From an uncultured Clostridium sp. (GTDB lineage: Bacteria > Bacillota > Clostridia > Peptostreptococcales > Peptostreptococcaceae), in NCBI GenBank assembly GCA_945931665.1, contig CAMEPL010000005.1, positions 1 through 59,488 of the forward strand: 59,488 nt of DNA. Direction: 5' to 3'. Every line of letters starts with the position of its first letter. The stretch's first letter is position 1. A model generated the notes under the pieces. The model was not told the DNA's origin. It searched no databases and saw only the letters and a program-made list of their open reading frames with translations. The position numbers were made by a program, and so were the translations under genes. Shown here piece after piece: positions 38,272-47,331 of the stretch.

Positions 38272-38308
38272 CAATAGGCTTACCTTATATGAGGTAAGCC
38301 TATTTTAA
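38272..38308 (+). terminator. Rho-independent terminator after aspartate kinase gene
   Basis: AATAGGCTTACCT and AGGTAAGCCTATT form a perfect stem with a six-base loop, then TTT. Confidence 0.9.
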
Positions 38309-38450
38309 CATTTAAGGACTCACTTTCTTATAATAAAATATTCTATTTTGGATAAAATATTTATGTATAATAATTGACGAATTGTTATATAAAACTAAAT
38401 TCTATATAAAAATTTGTTTATGATAGCTATAAAATATAAGGAGTGAAAAT

Positions 38451-39410
38451 ATGCCAAGAAATAAAAAATCCCAAAATCCGTACATAAATTTATGTGATTG
38501 GAATTTCTCAGATGCAAATGATATAAATTTATGTAATCTAGGTGTAGGTAATAATCAAAACCAAAACCTAAATAATCTAGAAGGAAAGGTACAAAATCCA
38601 AATACTATAGATAATCCAAAAGAAAATCCAGATCAAAACCCAAATCAAGGAAATGGAAATTTAATAGGTAGTTCTCAAAAAAGCAATATACAATACAATC
38701 TGAGAAGTGAAGCTCAAATGCCACAAAATAATGATAATGAGCAAAATAAAGAAAAACAAGAAGTACAAAATATAAAAGAATTGGGGACAACACAAGTTCC
38801 AACAAAAGAAAACAAAGAAATTCAATGTATAACTATTATAGGTGAAATAGAAGGACACTTTATGGGAAATCCTCAAAAGAAAGCCACTAAATACGAACAT
38901 ATTATACCTTTGCTTTATTCAATTGAAGAAGATCCAGAAATAAAAGGAGTTTTAGTAGTATTAAATACAGTAGGAGGAGATGTCGAGGCAGGACTTGCCA
39001 TGGCTGAGCTATTAAACAGTATATCTAAAAAAGTGGTGACATTAGTACTAGGTGGAAGTCACTCAATAGGTGTACCACTTGCAACAGCAGGTGATTACTC
39101 ATTTATAGCACCTAGTGCTACTATGATAGTGCATCCAGTCAGAACAAATGGCTTAGTTATAGGCGTAAATGAGACTTTTGAATATTTCAAAAAAATGCAG
39201 GAAAGAATAAATGAGTTTATAATTAGAACATCAGATATATCAAAAGAAGAACTTACTAAACTTATGTATACTAAAGATGACCTTGTAAGTGATGTAGGTA
39301 GTGTTTTAATCGGAAAAGAAGCAGTAGACTGTGGCCTTATAGATGAAGTCGGTGGTCTTAAAGAATCTCTTACAAAACTTAAAGAATTAATAAAGGAAAA
39401 TAACAATTAA
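38451..39410 (+). CDS. tepA: ClpP-class serine protease, TepA/YmfB-like, with Asn/Gln-rich N-terminus
   Basis: This 319-residue protein has a C-terminal ClpP/crotonase-fold domain (about residues 120-310): VLNTVGGDVEAGLAMAELL, the likely nucleophile in GGSHSIGVPLATAGD, and the likely His in SATMIVHPVRT. It matches B. subtilis TepA, described as a translocation-enhancing protease, which also lies near ftsK/spoIIIE. The first roughly 115 residues are low complexity, rich in Asn, Gln and Lys, with many NP and NQ pairs, and probably unstructured. AAGGAGTG precedes the ATG. Protease activity is inferred. Confidence 0.9.
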   Translation: MPRNKKSQNPYINLCDWNFSDANDINLCNLGVGNNQNQNLNNLEGKVQNPNTIDNPKENPDQNPNQGNGNLIGSSQKSNIQYNLRSEAQMPQNNDNEQNKEKQEVQNIKELGTTQVPTKENKEIQCITIIGEIEGHFMGNPQKKATKYEHIIPLLYSIEEDPEIKGVLVVLNTVGGDVEAGLAMAELLNSISKKVVTLVLGGSHSIGVPLATAGDYSFIAPSATMIVHPVRTNGLVIGVNETFEYFKKMQERINEFIIRTSDISKEELTKLMYTKDDLVSDVGSVLIGKEAVDCGLIDEVGGLKESLTKLKELIKENNN

Positions 39411-39451
39411 ACAAACAAATTTAATCTCCTGTGTTTAAATACTATAATTTA

Positions 39452-39460
39452 TGATATAAT
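39452..39460 (+). promoter_or_regulatory. Extended -10 promoter element before ftsK
   Basis: TGATATAAT (TG-N-TATAAT) is a perfect extended -10; the -35 region is weak. Transcription would begin near 39467, just before the hairpin at 39475. Confidence 0.5.
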
Positions 39461-39474
39461 ATTAAAATACAAAT

Positions 39475-39506
39475 AAAGTGTTAGTGTTTATACATTAACA
39501 CTTTTT
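39475..39506 (+). terminator. Intrinsic terminator between tepA and ftsK
   Basis: AAAGTGTTA pairs with TAACACTTT around a 13-base loop and is followed by more T. It may end tepA transcripts or attenuate a transcript from the promoter at 39452-39460. Confidence 0.8.
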
Positions 39507-39563
39507 GCTGTGAATATAGAACTTTTACAGTATTTAATATCCTTAAAATAAGAGGTGAGATTG

Positions 39564-42038
39564 GTGGCAAAGAAAAAGAAGCAAGGTAAATTTTCAAAAC
39601 AGAAAACAACAAATATTAATATTGGATCAGAGTATAGTAATTTAATAACAATATTTATAGGTATATTTTTATTATATAGCTTAAATTCAGGTTCTATGGG
39701 GCTTCTAGGAAGCATAACTCAAGAAGTATTTAAAGGATTGTTTGGGGCTTTGGCGATGTTAATACCTATACTTATTATTTTGACAGGAATTTTAGGATTC
39801 TTTGATAATAATGAATATATATTCAGATTGAGAAAAAGCAAGGTATATTACATAGCAATAATATTTATATTTATTTTTTATGGTCTTTTCAATTCAAATC
39901 TTATACCAGTTGATAATCCATTAAGACCAGAGATGATAAGTTCAATTATGAGAGTTGGTGTTGAAGATGGAGGAATAGGTCTTATAACATCTATAATTGC
40001 TTACTTTATCAAAGAGATATTTGGGATTACTGGTGGTTGGCTGATAAGCTTATTTGCATTATTTTTAAGTATTATATTTGTATTTAATATATCAATTAAA
40101 GATATATTATTAAACATAAAAAATAAATCAGCAATTGCTAAAGATGAAAATTTAAGTTTTAAAGATATGCTTAAAAATTTAAAAAATTCAGCACTAGATA
40201 TGATAACAGATGAAGTTGATGATACTACAATAGTTGATGAAAAGACAGGATTTTTTAAAAAGCTAAAAAATAAGAAAAACGTAAAATCTAATACAGATAC
40301 ATATGATACATCAAATAATGATGATGAAGATTTTGATGAGTACGATGATGAAAAGACAGTAAAAATCGTAGGATTTAATCAAGCAGAAGATGATGTATTA
40401 GAAATATTAGAAGGAACACAAACTATGGAGCCTGTAGATCAAGGCTTAAAAGAGTTAAATGATCTTATGAAAAAAGACTCTAATGCAGAGTATGATTTAG
40501 AAAGTACTAATAACTACGATAAATCTGTATTTGATACTAAAACTACTTCAAATAATAAAAGTGATTTAGAACAACTTCACTTTAATTTACAAACAGATTC
40601 ACAAAAGGAAGCTATTTCAGATATAACATCTAAATATAAAAAACCATCTATAAACTGTCTTAAAAATTATAATGGATCAAAAAATGGATACAAAGAGCAA
40701 AATAAAAGTGCAGCAGTAAAAGAAACTCTTAAAAACTTTAATATCGAAATAGATAGTTGTCTTGCAACTTTTGGACCAACTATAACTAGATATGAGGTTT
40801 CTCCAAAACCGGGAACAAAAGTAAGTAAAATAGTAAACTTATCAGATGACTTAGCTCTTAGCTTAGCAGCTAGAAGTATAAGAATAGAAGCTCCTGTTCC
40901 AGGAAAATCTGTAATAGGAATAGAAGTTCCAAATGATAAACCTCAAATTGTAGGACTTAGAGAAGTTATAACTAGCGATGAGTTTTTAAATGATCCATCT
41001 AGCTTAGCTGTAGGTCTTGGTAAAGAAATAAGTGGAAAACCACTTATTGCAGACTTAGCAAAAATGCCACACTTACTAGTTGCAGGGGCAACAGGTTCTG
41101 GTAAGAGTGTTTGCATAAATACAATAATAACATCTCTACTATATAAATCATCACCAGAAGAAGTAAAACTTCTTTTAATAGATCCAAAAGTAGTAGAGCT
41201 TGCACATTATAATGGAATACCGCATTTATTGTCACCAGTAGTTACAGATCCTAAAAAAGCATCAAATGCTTTAAATTGGGCAGTTAACGAGATGAATAAA
41301 AGATATCAATTATTTGCCGAAAATGGAGTAAAAGATATCACAGGTTACAACAGAAAATGTGAAAATAAAATGTACAAAATAGTTATAATCATCGACGAGT
41401 TAGCTGATTTAATGATGGCATGTGGTAATGAAGTTGAAGATTATATATGTAGACTTGCACAGATGGCAAGGGCAGCTGGTATGCATTTAATTATAGCTAC
41501 ACAAAGACCTTCTGTAGATGTAATCACAGGTATAATAAAAGCAAATATACCTTCAAGAATAGCATTTGCAGTTTCTTCACAAACTGACTCTAGAACAATT
41601 CTAGATATGGGTGGAGCAGAAAAATTACTTGGAAAGGGTGATATGCTTTACTATCCTTTAGGTGCAGCAAAACCAGTTAGAATACAAGGGGCATTTATAT
41701 CTGAGGAAGAATCAGAAAAAGTAATAGATGAAATAAAATCTCAAGAACAAGAGGAAGTAAAGTACGAAGAAGAAATAATAGATACAATATCTAGACCAGT
41801 TGCTGTAAAAGACAACGATGTAGATGAATTTTTAGAAGAAGCTATAGATTTTGTAGTTTCAAACAACCAAGGTTCAGCATCAATGCTTCAAAGAAAATTC
41901 AAAATAGGATTTAATAGAGCGGCGAGACTTATAGATTCTATGGAAGAAAGAGGTATAGTTGGACCAAGCGAAGGAAGTAAACCTCGTAAAGTATTAATAA
42001 CAAAAGAAGAATTAGAAAATTTAAAAAGAGAAAGTTAA
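39564..42038 (+). CDS. ftsK: DNA translocase FtsK/SpoIIIE
   Basis: This 824-residue septal DNA pump moves chromosomes away from the closing septum and into the forespore in spore formers. Four hydrophobic segments lie in the first about 180 residues. An acidic, low-complexity linker (about 190-370) follows. The motor domain has [14 protein letters not shown] (Walker A), [12 protein letters not shown] (Walker B) and [12 protein letters not shown]. The C-terminal gamma winged helix has [20 protein letters not shown]. The frame opens at GTG 39555, but AGAGGTGAG overlaps that codon; GTG 39564 has proper spacing and is chosen. Confidence 0.95.
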   Translation: MAKKKKQGKFSKQKTTNINIGSEYSNLITIFIGIFLLYSLNSGSMGLLGSITQEVFKGLFGALAMLIPILIILTGILGFFDNNEYIFRLRKSKVYYIAIIFIFIFYGLFNSNLIPVDNPLRPEMISSIMRVGVEDGGIGLITSIIAYFIKEIFGITGGWLISLFALFLSIIFVFNISIKDILLNIKNKSAIAKDENLSFKDMLKNLKNSALDMITDEVDDTTIVDEKTGFFKKLKNKKNVKSNTDTYDTSNNDDEDFDEYDDEKTVKIVGFNQAEDDVLEILEGTQTMEPVDQGLKELNDLMKKDSNAEYDLESTNNYDKSVFDTKTTSNNKSDLEQLHFNLQTDSQKEAISDITSKYKKPSINCLKNYNGSKNGYKEQNKSAAVKETLKNFNIEIDSCLATFGPTITRYEVSPKPGTKVSKIVNLSDDLALSLAARSIRIEAPVPGKSVIGIEVPNDKPQIVGLREVITSDEFLNDPSSLAVGLGKEISGKPLIADLAKMPHLLVAGATGSGKSVCINTIITSLLYKSSPEEVKLLLIDPKVVELAHYNGIPHLLSPVVTDPKKASNALNWAVNEMNKRYQLFAENGVKDITGYNRKCENKMYKIVIIIDELADLMMACGNEVEDYICRLAQMARAAGMHLIIATQRPSVDVITGIIKANIPSRIAFAVSSQTDSRTILDMGGAEKLLGKGDMLYYPLGAAKPVRIQGAFISEEESEKVIDEIKSQEQEEVKYEEEIIDTISRPVAVKDNDVDEFLEEAIDFVVSNNQGSASMLQRKFKIGFNRAARLIDSMEERGIVGPSEGSKPRKVLITKEELENLKRES

Positions 42039-42055
42039 ATAAGGAGCAGTAATTT

Positions 42056-43393
42056 ATGTTAAAAATAGCATTAGAATCTCTAGGATGTTCGAAAAACCTA
42101 GTTGATGCAGAAATAATGATGGGTATATTAAATGAGAAAGGATACAAACTAACAGGTAGTTTTGAAGATGCGGATGTAATACTAGTAAATACTTGTGGGT
42201 TTATAGAATCAGCTAAACAAGAATCAATCCAAACTATACTAGAATTTGCACAACTTAAAGAAACTGCAAATCTAAAACTATTAATAGTTACAGGATGCCT
42301 AGCTCAAAGATATGCAGACGAATTAAAAGAAGAAATACCAGAAATAGATGCTATAGTAGGTACAGGTAGTTATCAAAATATAGATGAAATATTAGCTGAA
42401 CTTAGTGAAAAACACAAAATAGTAAGCTTAAACAATATAGAATTTGCATATGATGAAAATCTACCAAGATACGTATCAACTCCAAGTCACATGGCTTACT
42501 TAAAAATAGGTGAAGGATGTGACAATAAATGTACTTACTGTATAATACCTAAGTTAAGAGGAAAATACAGAAGTAGAAAAATGGAAGACGTAGTATCAGA
42601 AGCTAAAAAACTAGCAGAAAATGGAGTTAAAGAATTAGTAGTAATAGCACAAGATACTACTAAATACGGATTAGATTTATATGGAGAAGAAAGATTAGCA
42701 GATCTTTTAGAAGAATTAGCTCAAATAGAAGGATTAAAATGGATTAGAGTTATGTATTCTTATCCAGAGTCAATAACTGAAGAATTAGTAAAAGTAATTA
42801 AAAAATACGATAATATATGTAATTACTTTGATATGCCGATACAACATGCTAGTAATAGAGTTTTAAAATTAATGAATAGAAAAACTACTAAAGAAGATAT
42901 ATTATCAAAAATAAACATGATAAGAAGTTATATACCAGATGCTACTTTAAGAACTAGTATAATAGTAGGTTTCCCAGGTGAAACTGAACAAGACTTTAAG
43001 GAGCTTTCAGAATTCATAAAAGAAGCTCAATTTGACAAATTAGGAGTGTTCACTTACTCTAGAGAAGAAGATACTCCAGCTGATAAACTTCCAAATCATC
43101 TTGATGAGGAAACAAAAGTTGAAAGACAAGAAAGATTAATGATGATTCAACAAAGAATATCAGAAGAAAAGAACAATAATAAAGTAGGTAACAAATACGA
43201 AGTATTAGTTGAAGAACAAATCGAAGACAACGTATATGTAGGAAGAACTATGTACGACGCAGAAGAGATTGATACAGTAGTATATATTAAATCTATAAGA
43301 AATCTTCACGTAGGGGAATTTGTAAATGTGATTATAACTGATGCTTTAGAGTATGATCTAATGGGGGTAATAGAAGATGAATTTACCAAATAA
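42056..43393 (+). CDS. rimO: Ribosomal protein uS12 methylthiotransferase RimO
   Basis: This 445-residue radical SAM enzyme adds a methylthio group to a conserved Asp of ribosomal protein S12. The N-terminal cluster cysteines are C11, C47 and C81. The radical SAM triad is C155-x3-C159-x2-C162 in GCDNKCTYC. A C-terminal TRAM domain is present. LESLGCSKNLVDAE and FDMPIQHAS distinguish RimO from MiaB. AAGGAGCAG precedes the ATG. The end overlaps pgsA by 17 bases. Confidence 0.96.
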   Translation: MLKIALESLGCSKNLVDAEIMMGILNEKGYKLTGSFEDADVILVNTCGFIESAKQESIQTILEFAQLKETANLKLLIVTGCLAQRYADELKEEIPEIDAIVGTGSYQNIDEILAELSEKHKIVSLNNIEFAYDENLPRYVSTPSHMAYLKIGEGCDNKCTYCIIPKLRGKYRSRKMEDVVSEAKKLAENGVKELVVIAQDTTKYGLDLYGEERLADLLEELAQIEGLKWIRVMYSYPESITEELVKVIKKYDNICNYFDMPIQHASNRVLKLMNRKTTKEDILSKINMIRSYIPDATLRTSIIVGFPGETEQDFKELSEFIKEAQFDKLGVFTYSREEDTPADKLPNHLDEETKVERQERLMMIQQRISEEKNNNKVGNKYEVLVEEQIEDNVYVGRTMYDAEEIDTVVYIKSIRNLHVGEFVNVIITDALEYDLMGVIEDEFTK

Positions 43394-43919
43394 GCTGACA
43401 TTGCTTAGAATATGCCTTATACCAGTATTTGTGATACTTATGATATCACAAATAAACAATTTCTTTTTACTATCATGTATAGTATTTATATTAGCATCTA
43501 TAACAGACTTCTTAGATGGAAGAATAGCTAGAAAACGCAATTTAGTTACTGATTTCGGGAAGTTTATGGACCCACTAGCAGACAAATTATTAGTATTATC
43601 TGCTTTAATATGCATGATAGAATATGATTTAGTTGCTGGTTGGATGGTAATAATAATCGTTGCAAGAGAGCTTACAGTAAGTATTTTAAGAGCAATTGCT
43701 TCTGATAATGGAAAGGTAATAGCTGCAAGTGGTGGAGGAAAAATAAAAACTACAAGCCAAATGATAGCTATAATACTACTACTAATAGGAGCTAATTACT
43801 CAAATGAAACTATAGTATTTATTGGAACAATAGCTATGTACATTGCTACAATATTTACACTTTACTCAGGAATAGACTATTTATATAAAAATAGAGAGTT
43901 ATTTATGAATAGTAAATAA
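43377..43919 (+). CDS. pgsA: CDP-diacylglycerol-glycerol-3-phosphate 3-phosphatidyltransferase
   Basis: This 180-residue membrane enzyme makes phosphatidylglycerol phosphate, the precursor of phosphatidylglycerol and cardiolipin. The CDP-alcohol phosphatidyltransferase signature is complete: D44, D47-G48, A51-R52, G61, D65 and D69. About five hydrophobic helices are visible, and NLPNKLTLLRICLIP is the typical start. It begins inside rimO with GGGGGT upstream, so the two are co-translated. In bacilli cinA lies between pgsA and recA; here it is missing. Confidence 0.96.
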   Translation: MNLPNKLTLLRICLIPVFVILMISQINNFFLLSCIVFILASITDFLDGRIARKRNLVTDFGKFMDPLADKLLVLSALICMIEYDLVAGWMVIIIVARELTVSILRAIASDNGKVIAASGGGKIKTTSQMIAIILLLIGANYSNETIVFIGTIAMYIATIFTLYSGIDYLYKNRELFMNSK

Positions 43920-43928
43920 AAATAATTT

Positions 43929-43983
43929 AAAAGAGTTGCTTACTTTTATATAGTGAAATATAAAAAGTAGCAACTCTTTTTTT
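43929..43983 (+). terminator. Rho-independent terminator after pgsA
   Basis: AAAGAGTTGCtTACTTTTATAT pairs with its near-complement around a few bases, ending in seven T. The stem is long, about 22 pairs with small bulges. Confidence 0.9.
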
Positions 43984-44144
43984 ATACAAACAATAAAGAT
44001 GAGTTTTGTAAACTGTATAAAAATATTTTATATAGATATTTTTGTATGATTAAAGGTATAAGATTTTAAAGATTTGTTTATAAAATAAATATAAAATGAA
44101 AAAATAAATAGGCTAAAGGGTATAAAAATAATTGATTAATCACA

Positions 44145-44173
44145 TTGACGGAAAAACCTTTATAAGTTATAAT
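44145..44173 (+). promoter_or_regulatory. recA promoter
   Basis: TTGACG (44145-44150), a 17-base spacer and TATAAT (44168-44173) make a near-perfect sigma-A promoter. The 160 bases between the pgsA terminator and this promoter show nothing else. Confidence 0.85.
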
Positions 44174-44184
44174 TAATATACAAG

Positions 44185-44198
44185 CGAACAAATGTTTG
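44185..44198 (+). promoter_or_regulatory. LexA (SOS) box of recA
   Basis: CGAACAAATGTTTG fits the Firmicute LexA/DinR consensus CGAACRNRYGTTYG at every position. It sits just downstream of the -10, over the expected start of transcription, so LexA binding should block recA until DNA damage. It is the only such site I noticed in the window. Confidence 0.92.
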
Positions 44199-44241
44199 TT
44201 TTTATAAAATTAGTAAATTATATATGGAGGAATAAATAATT

Positions 44242-45309
44242 ATGACTATAGAAAAAGAAAAATTAGACGCGTTAAATCACGTCTTAGGAAAAATAGAAAA
44301 AGACTTTGGAAAAGGATCAATAATGAGATTAGGTGAAGCTTCATCTATGGTAGTTGACTCTATATCAACAGGTTCAATAGGGCTTGATATAGCAGTAGGT
44401 ATAGGTGGACTTCCAAGAGGTAGAATAGTTGAAATCTACGGACCAGAATCTTCAGGTAAGACAACTGTAGCACTTCACACAGTTGCAGAAGCTCAAAGAA
44501 ATGGTGGAATAGCAGCTTTCATAGATGCTGAACATGCCCTAGACCCAGTTTATGCAAGAGCATTAGGTGTAGATGTTGATAACCTTATAATATCTCAACC
44601 AGATACAGGTGAACAAGCTCTAGAGATAACTGAGGCATTAATAAGAAGTGGTGCGATAGACATAATCGTAATAGACTCAGTTGCTGCATTAGTGCCAAAA
44701 GCAGAAATCGAAGGGGATATGGGAGACTCTCACGTAGGATTACAAGCTAGACTTATGTCTCAAGCGCTTAGAAAATTAACAGGTTCAATTAAAAAATCAA
44801 ACTGTGTTGCAATATTCATAAACCAACTTAGAGAAAAAGTAGGTATAATGTTTGGAAATCCAGAAACTACAACTGGTGGACGTGCGCTTAAATTCTACTC
44901 TTCAGTTAGATTAGATGTAAGAAAAATAGATACAATAAAACAAGGTGATAAAATTTTAGGAAGTAGAACTAGAGTTAAGGTAGTAAAAAATAAAGTTGCT
45001 CCACCTTTCAAACAAGCTGAATTTGACATAATGTATGGAGAAGGAATATCAAAAATAGGTGACTTATTAGATATAGCTGCAAATGTAGATATAGTTAAAA
45101 AATCTGGTTCTTGGTACAACTATCAAGATATAAAACTAGGACAAGGTAGAGAGAATGTTAAGAAATTCTTAGCTGATAATATGGATTTAACAAATGAAAT
45201 AGAAGAAAAAGTAAGAAAATATTATAAATTAGGTCCAGAATATAGAAACTTAGAAGAAGATGAGTTAGATGAAAACATGCAAGATTCAAATGATGTTACA
45301 GGTGAATAA
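44242..45309 (+). CDS. recA: Recombinase RecA
   Basis: This 355-residue strand-exchange ATPase is also the co-protease that triggers LexA self-cleavage. Walker A GPESSGKT is at residues 68-75; [18 protein letters not shown] and [20 protein letters not shown] are loop regions. An acidic C-terminal tail follows. TGGAGGAAT precedes the ATG. The upstream LexA box makes it SOS-controlled. Confidence 0.99.
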   Translation: MTIEKEKLDALNHVLGKIEKDFGKGSIMRLGEASSMVVDSISTGSIGLDIAVGIGGLPRGRIVEIYGPESSGKTTVALHTVAEAQRNGGIAAFIDAEHALDPVYARALGVDVDNLIISQPDTGEQALEITEALIRSGAIDIIVIDSVAALVPKAEIEGDMGDSHVGLQARLMSQALRKLTGSIKKSNCVAIFINQLREKVGIMFGNPETTTGGRALKFYSSVRLDVRKIDTIKQGDKILGSRTRVKVVKNKVAPPFKQAEFDIMYGEGISKIGDLLDIAANVDIVKKSGSWYNYQDIKLGQGRENVKKFLADNMDLTNEIEEKVRKYYKLGPEYRNLEEDELDENMQDSNDVTGE

Positions 45310-45615
45310 TAATTGTTATAAACCTCCTATTAGCTTGACACATGCTAGAAAAAATTATAAAATTAAATGAGGTAAAGTATTCTAATTTAATATAATTTTT
45401 TGTTGTCAATTAGAAAGTATTATTAATAAGTTTCGATTGACAAATAAGTTATCTATTTTTTTTAGATAACTTTAAGAGCAGTATTCCAAGATTATAAATG
45501 TAATACTTATCATATTAAAAAATGTTAGCTTTTTATCTTAAAAAATAGATTGTTAACCTAAATAAATGTGAAAATAAGGAGTAATATTGAATTTTGGGAT
45601 TAAATAACAAAGGAG
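45310..45615 (+). other. Intergenic region recA-rny
   Basis: This AT-rich gap holds a possible promoter TTGACA-17-TAAAAT (45335-45363). A perfect hairpin AAGTTATCTA/TAGATAACTT with a T-only loop lies at 45446-45472, and no T tail follows it. Near the end a six-codon frame starts at TTG 45587 behind AAGGAG and stops at 45605, just before the rny ribosome site; it could be a leader peptide. No recA terminator is obvious, so recA may read into rny. Confidence 0.4.
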
Positions 45616-47163
45616 GTGGATGTCATAGTAGTAACAGCAATTATAGCAGCAGTAGTTGGTTTGGCTATAGGAATTGTAGCTGGATATTTTACAAGAAAAA
45701 ATATATCAGAAGCAAAGATTGGCGAAGCAGATAGCTTAGCTAAGAATATAATAGATCAAGCAAACAAAGATGCAGAAACAATTAAAAAAGAAAAACTTTT
45801 AGAAGCAAAAGAAGAAATTCATAAATTTAGAAGTGACGCTGAAAAAGAAAATAGAGAAAGAAGAAATGAATTACAAAAATATGAAAGAAGAGTAATTCAA
45901 AAAGAAGAATCTCTAGATAGAAAACAACAAAGTGTGGAAAACAAAGAATCTAATTTAAATCAAAAGTTGAAAGCTGTAGACGAAAAACAAAAAGAAGTAG
46001 AAGCTATAAAAGCAAAACAACTTGAAAAATTAGAGGATATATCAGGTATTACTAGTGAAAAAGCAAAAGATATAATACTAAGTAATGCTGAAAAAGAAGT
46101 AAGACACGAAATGTCAATAATGATTAAAGAAATTGAAACTCAAGCTAAAGAAGATGCAGAAAAGAAATCGAGAGAGATTATTGGGTATGCAATTCAAAAA
46201 TGTGCAGCAGACCATGTTGCCGAAACTACAGTAACAGTAGTTAATCTACCAAATGATGAAATGAAGGGTAGAATAATAGGTAGAGAAGGTAGAAATATTA
46301 GAACATTAGAAACTCTAACAGGAATTGATTTAATAATAGATGATACTCCTGAAGCAGTAATATTATCTGGATTTGATCCTATTAGAAGGGAAATAGCTAG
46401 AATAGCATTAGAAAAACTTATATCAGATGGAAGAATCCATCCTGCAAGAATAGAAGAAATGGTTGAAAAAGCTAAGAAAGAAGTGGACAACATCATAAAA
46501 GAATATGGTGAACAAGCTATATTTGAAACAGGTGTTCACAGTCTACATCCAGAATTAGTTAAACTATTAGGTAGACTTAACTATAGAACAAGTTATGGAC
46601 AAAATGTTTTAAAACACTCTATAGAAGTTGCTCACATAGCTGGTATTATGGCAGCCGAAATAGGTGCTGATATTAAATTAGCAAAAAGAGCTGGTTTACT
46701 TCACGATATAGGTAAGGCAGTTGACCATGAAATGGAAGGTACACATGTTGAAATAGGTATGGACTTACTTAGAAGATATAAAGAATCTAAAGATGTTATA
46801 CATGCTATGAGTACTCACCATGGCGACTATGAACCTCAAACTGTTGAAGCAGTATTAGTTACTGCAGCAGATGCAATATCTGCAGCTAGACCAGGTGCTA
46901 GAAGAGAAACACTAGAAGCTTATATTAAGAGATTAGAAAAACTTGAAGAAATTGCAAATTCATACGACGGTGTAGAAAAATCATTTGCAATTCAAGCTGG
47001 TAGAGAAATCAGAATAATGGTTAAACCAGAAAAAATTAATGATGAAGAAATACATCTATTAGCTAGAGATATAACTAAAAAGATCGAGGAAGAACTTGAA
47101 TATCCGGGTCAAATAAAAGTTAGTATAATCAGAGAAACAAGAGCTGTAGAATACGCAAAATAA
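45616..47163 (+). CDS. rny: Ribonuclease Y
   Basis: This membrane-anchored endonuclease starts bulk mRNA decay in Firmicutes. The protein of up to 515 residues has one N-terminal helix ([20 protein letters not shown]), a long charged coiled coil (about 35-195), a KH domain ([20 protein letters not shown]) and an HD domain ([12 protein letters not shown], about 360-370). The start is odd: the only ATG/GTG near the N-terminus in this frame is GTG 45616, which is part of its own AGGAGGTG ribosome site. With normal spacing initiation would fall near ATA 45625. The nearby ATG 45620 is out of frame and stops at once. The true start is unresolved by a few codons. Confidence 0.93.
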   Translation: MDVIVVTAIIAAVVGLAIGIVAGYFTRKNISEAKIGEADSLAKNIIDQANKDAETIKKEKLLEAKEEIHKFRSDAEKENRERRNELQKYERRVIQKEESLDRKQQSVENKESNLNQKLKAVDEKQKEVEAIKAKQLEKLEDISGITSEKAKDIILSNAEKEVRHEMSIMIKEIETQAKEDAEKKSREIIGYAIQKCAADHVAETTVTVVNLPNDEMKGRIIGREGRNIRTLETLTGIDLIIDDTPEAVILSGFDPIRREIARIALEKLISDGRIHPARIEEMVEKAKKEVDNIIKEYGEQAIFETGVHSLHPELVKLLGRLNYRTSYGQNVLKHSIEVAHIAGIMAAEIGADIKLAKRAGLLHDIGKAVDHEMEGTHVEIGMDLLRRYKESKDVIHAMSTHHGDYEPQTVEAVLVTAADAISAARPGARRETLEAYIKRLEKLEEIANSYDGVEKSFAIQAGREIRIMVKPEKINDEEIHLLARDITKKIEEELEYPGQIKVSIIRETRAVEYAK

Positions 47164-47176
47164 TAATTAAAAATAG

Positions 47177-47208
47177 CCTCTCTTGAATTATTTCAAGAGA
47201 GGTTTTTT
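47177..47208 (+). terminator. Rho-independent terminator after rny
   Basis: CCTCTCTTGAA and TTCAAGAGAGG form a perfect 11-bp stem with a four-base loop, then six T. Confidence 0.93.
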
Positions 47209-47331
47209 GTATAGAAATGTATTTATGGTAAATTATATATTTAAATGATATAATTTATATATATAAAACTCTATCATAAAGATATTAAATTCTACAGTTA
47301 ATTTTACAAGAAGAAGGAGAGGGGGCTTGCT

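Noticed and set aside
43920-44241. Missing cinA as a deletion scar
   Set aside because: The gap holds a normal terminator, promoter and LexA box with no remnant of a gene; absence of cinA here is probably the normal arrangement in this lineage.
45620-45628. ATG start for rny
   Set aside because: It is out of frame with RNase Y and reaches a stop codon after two codons.
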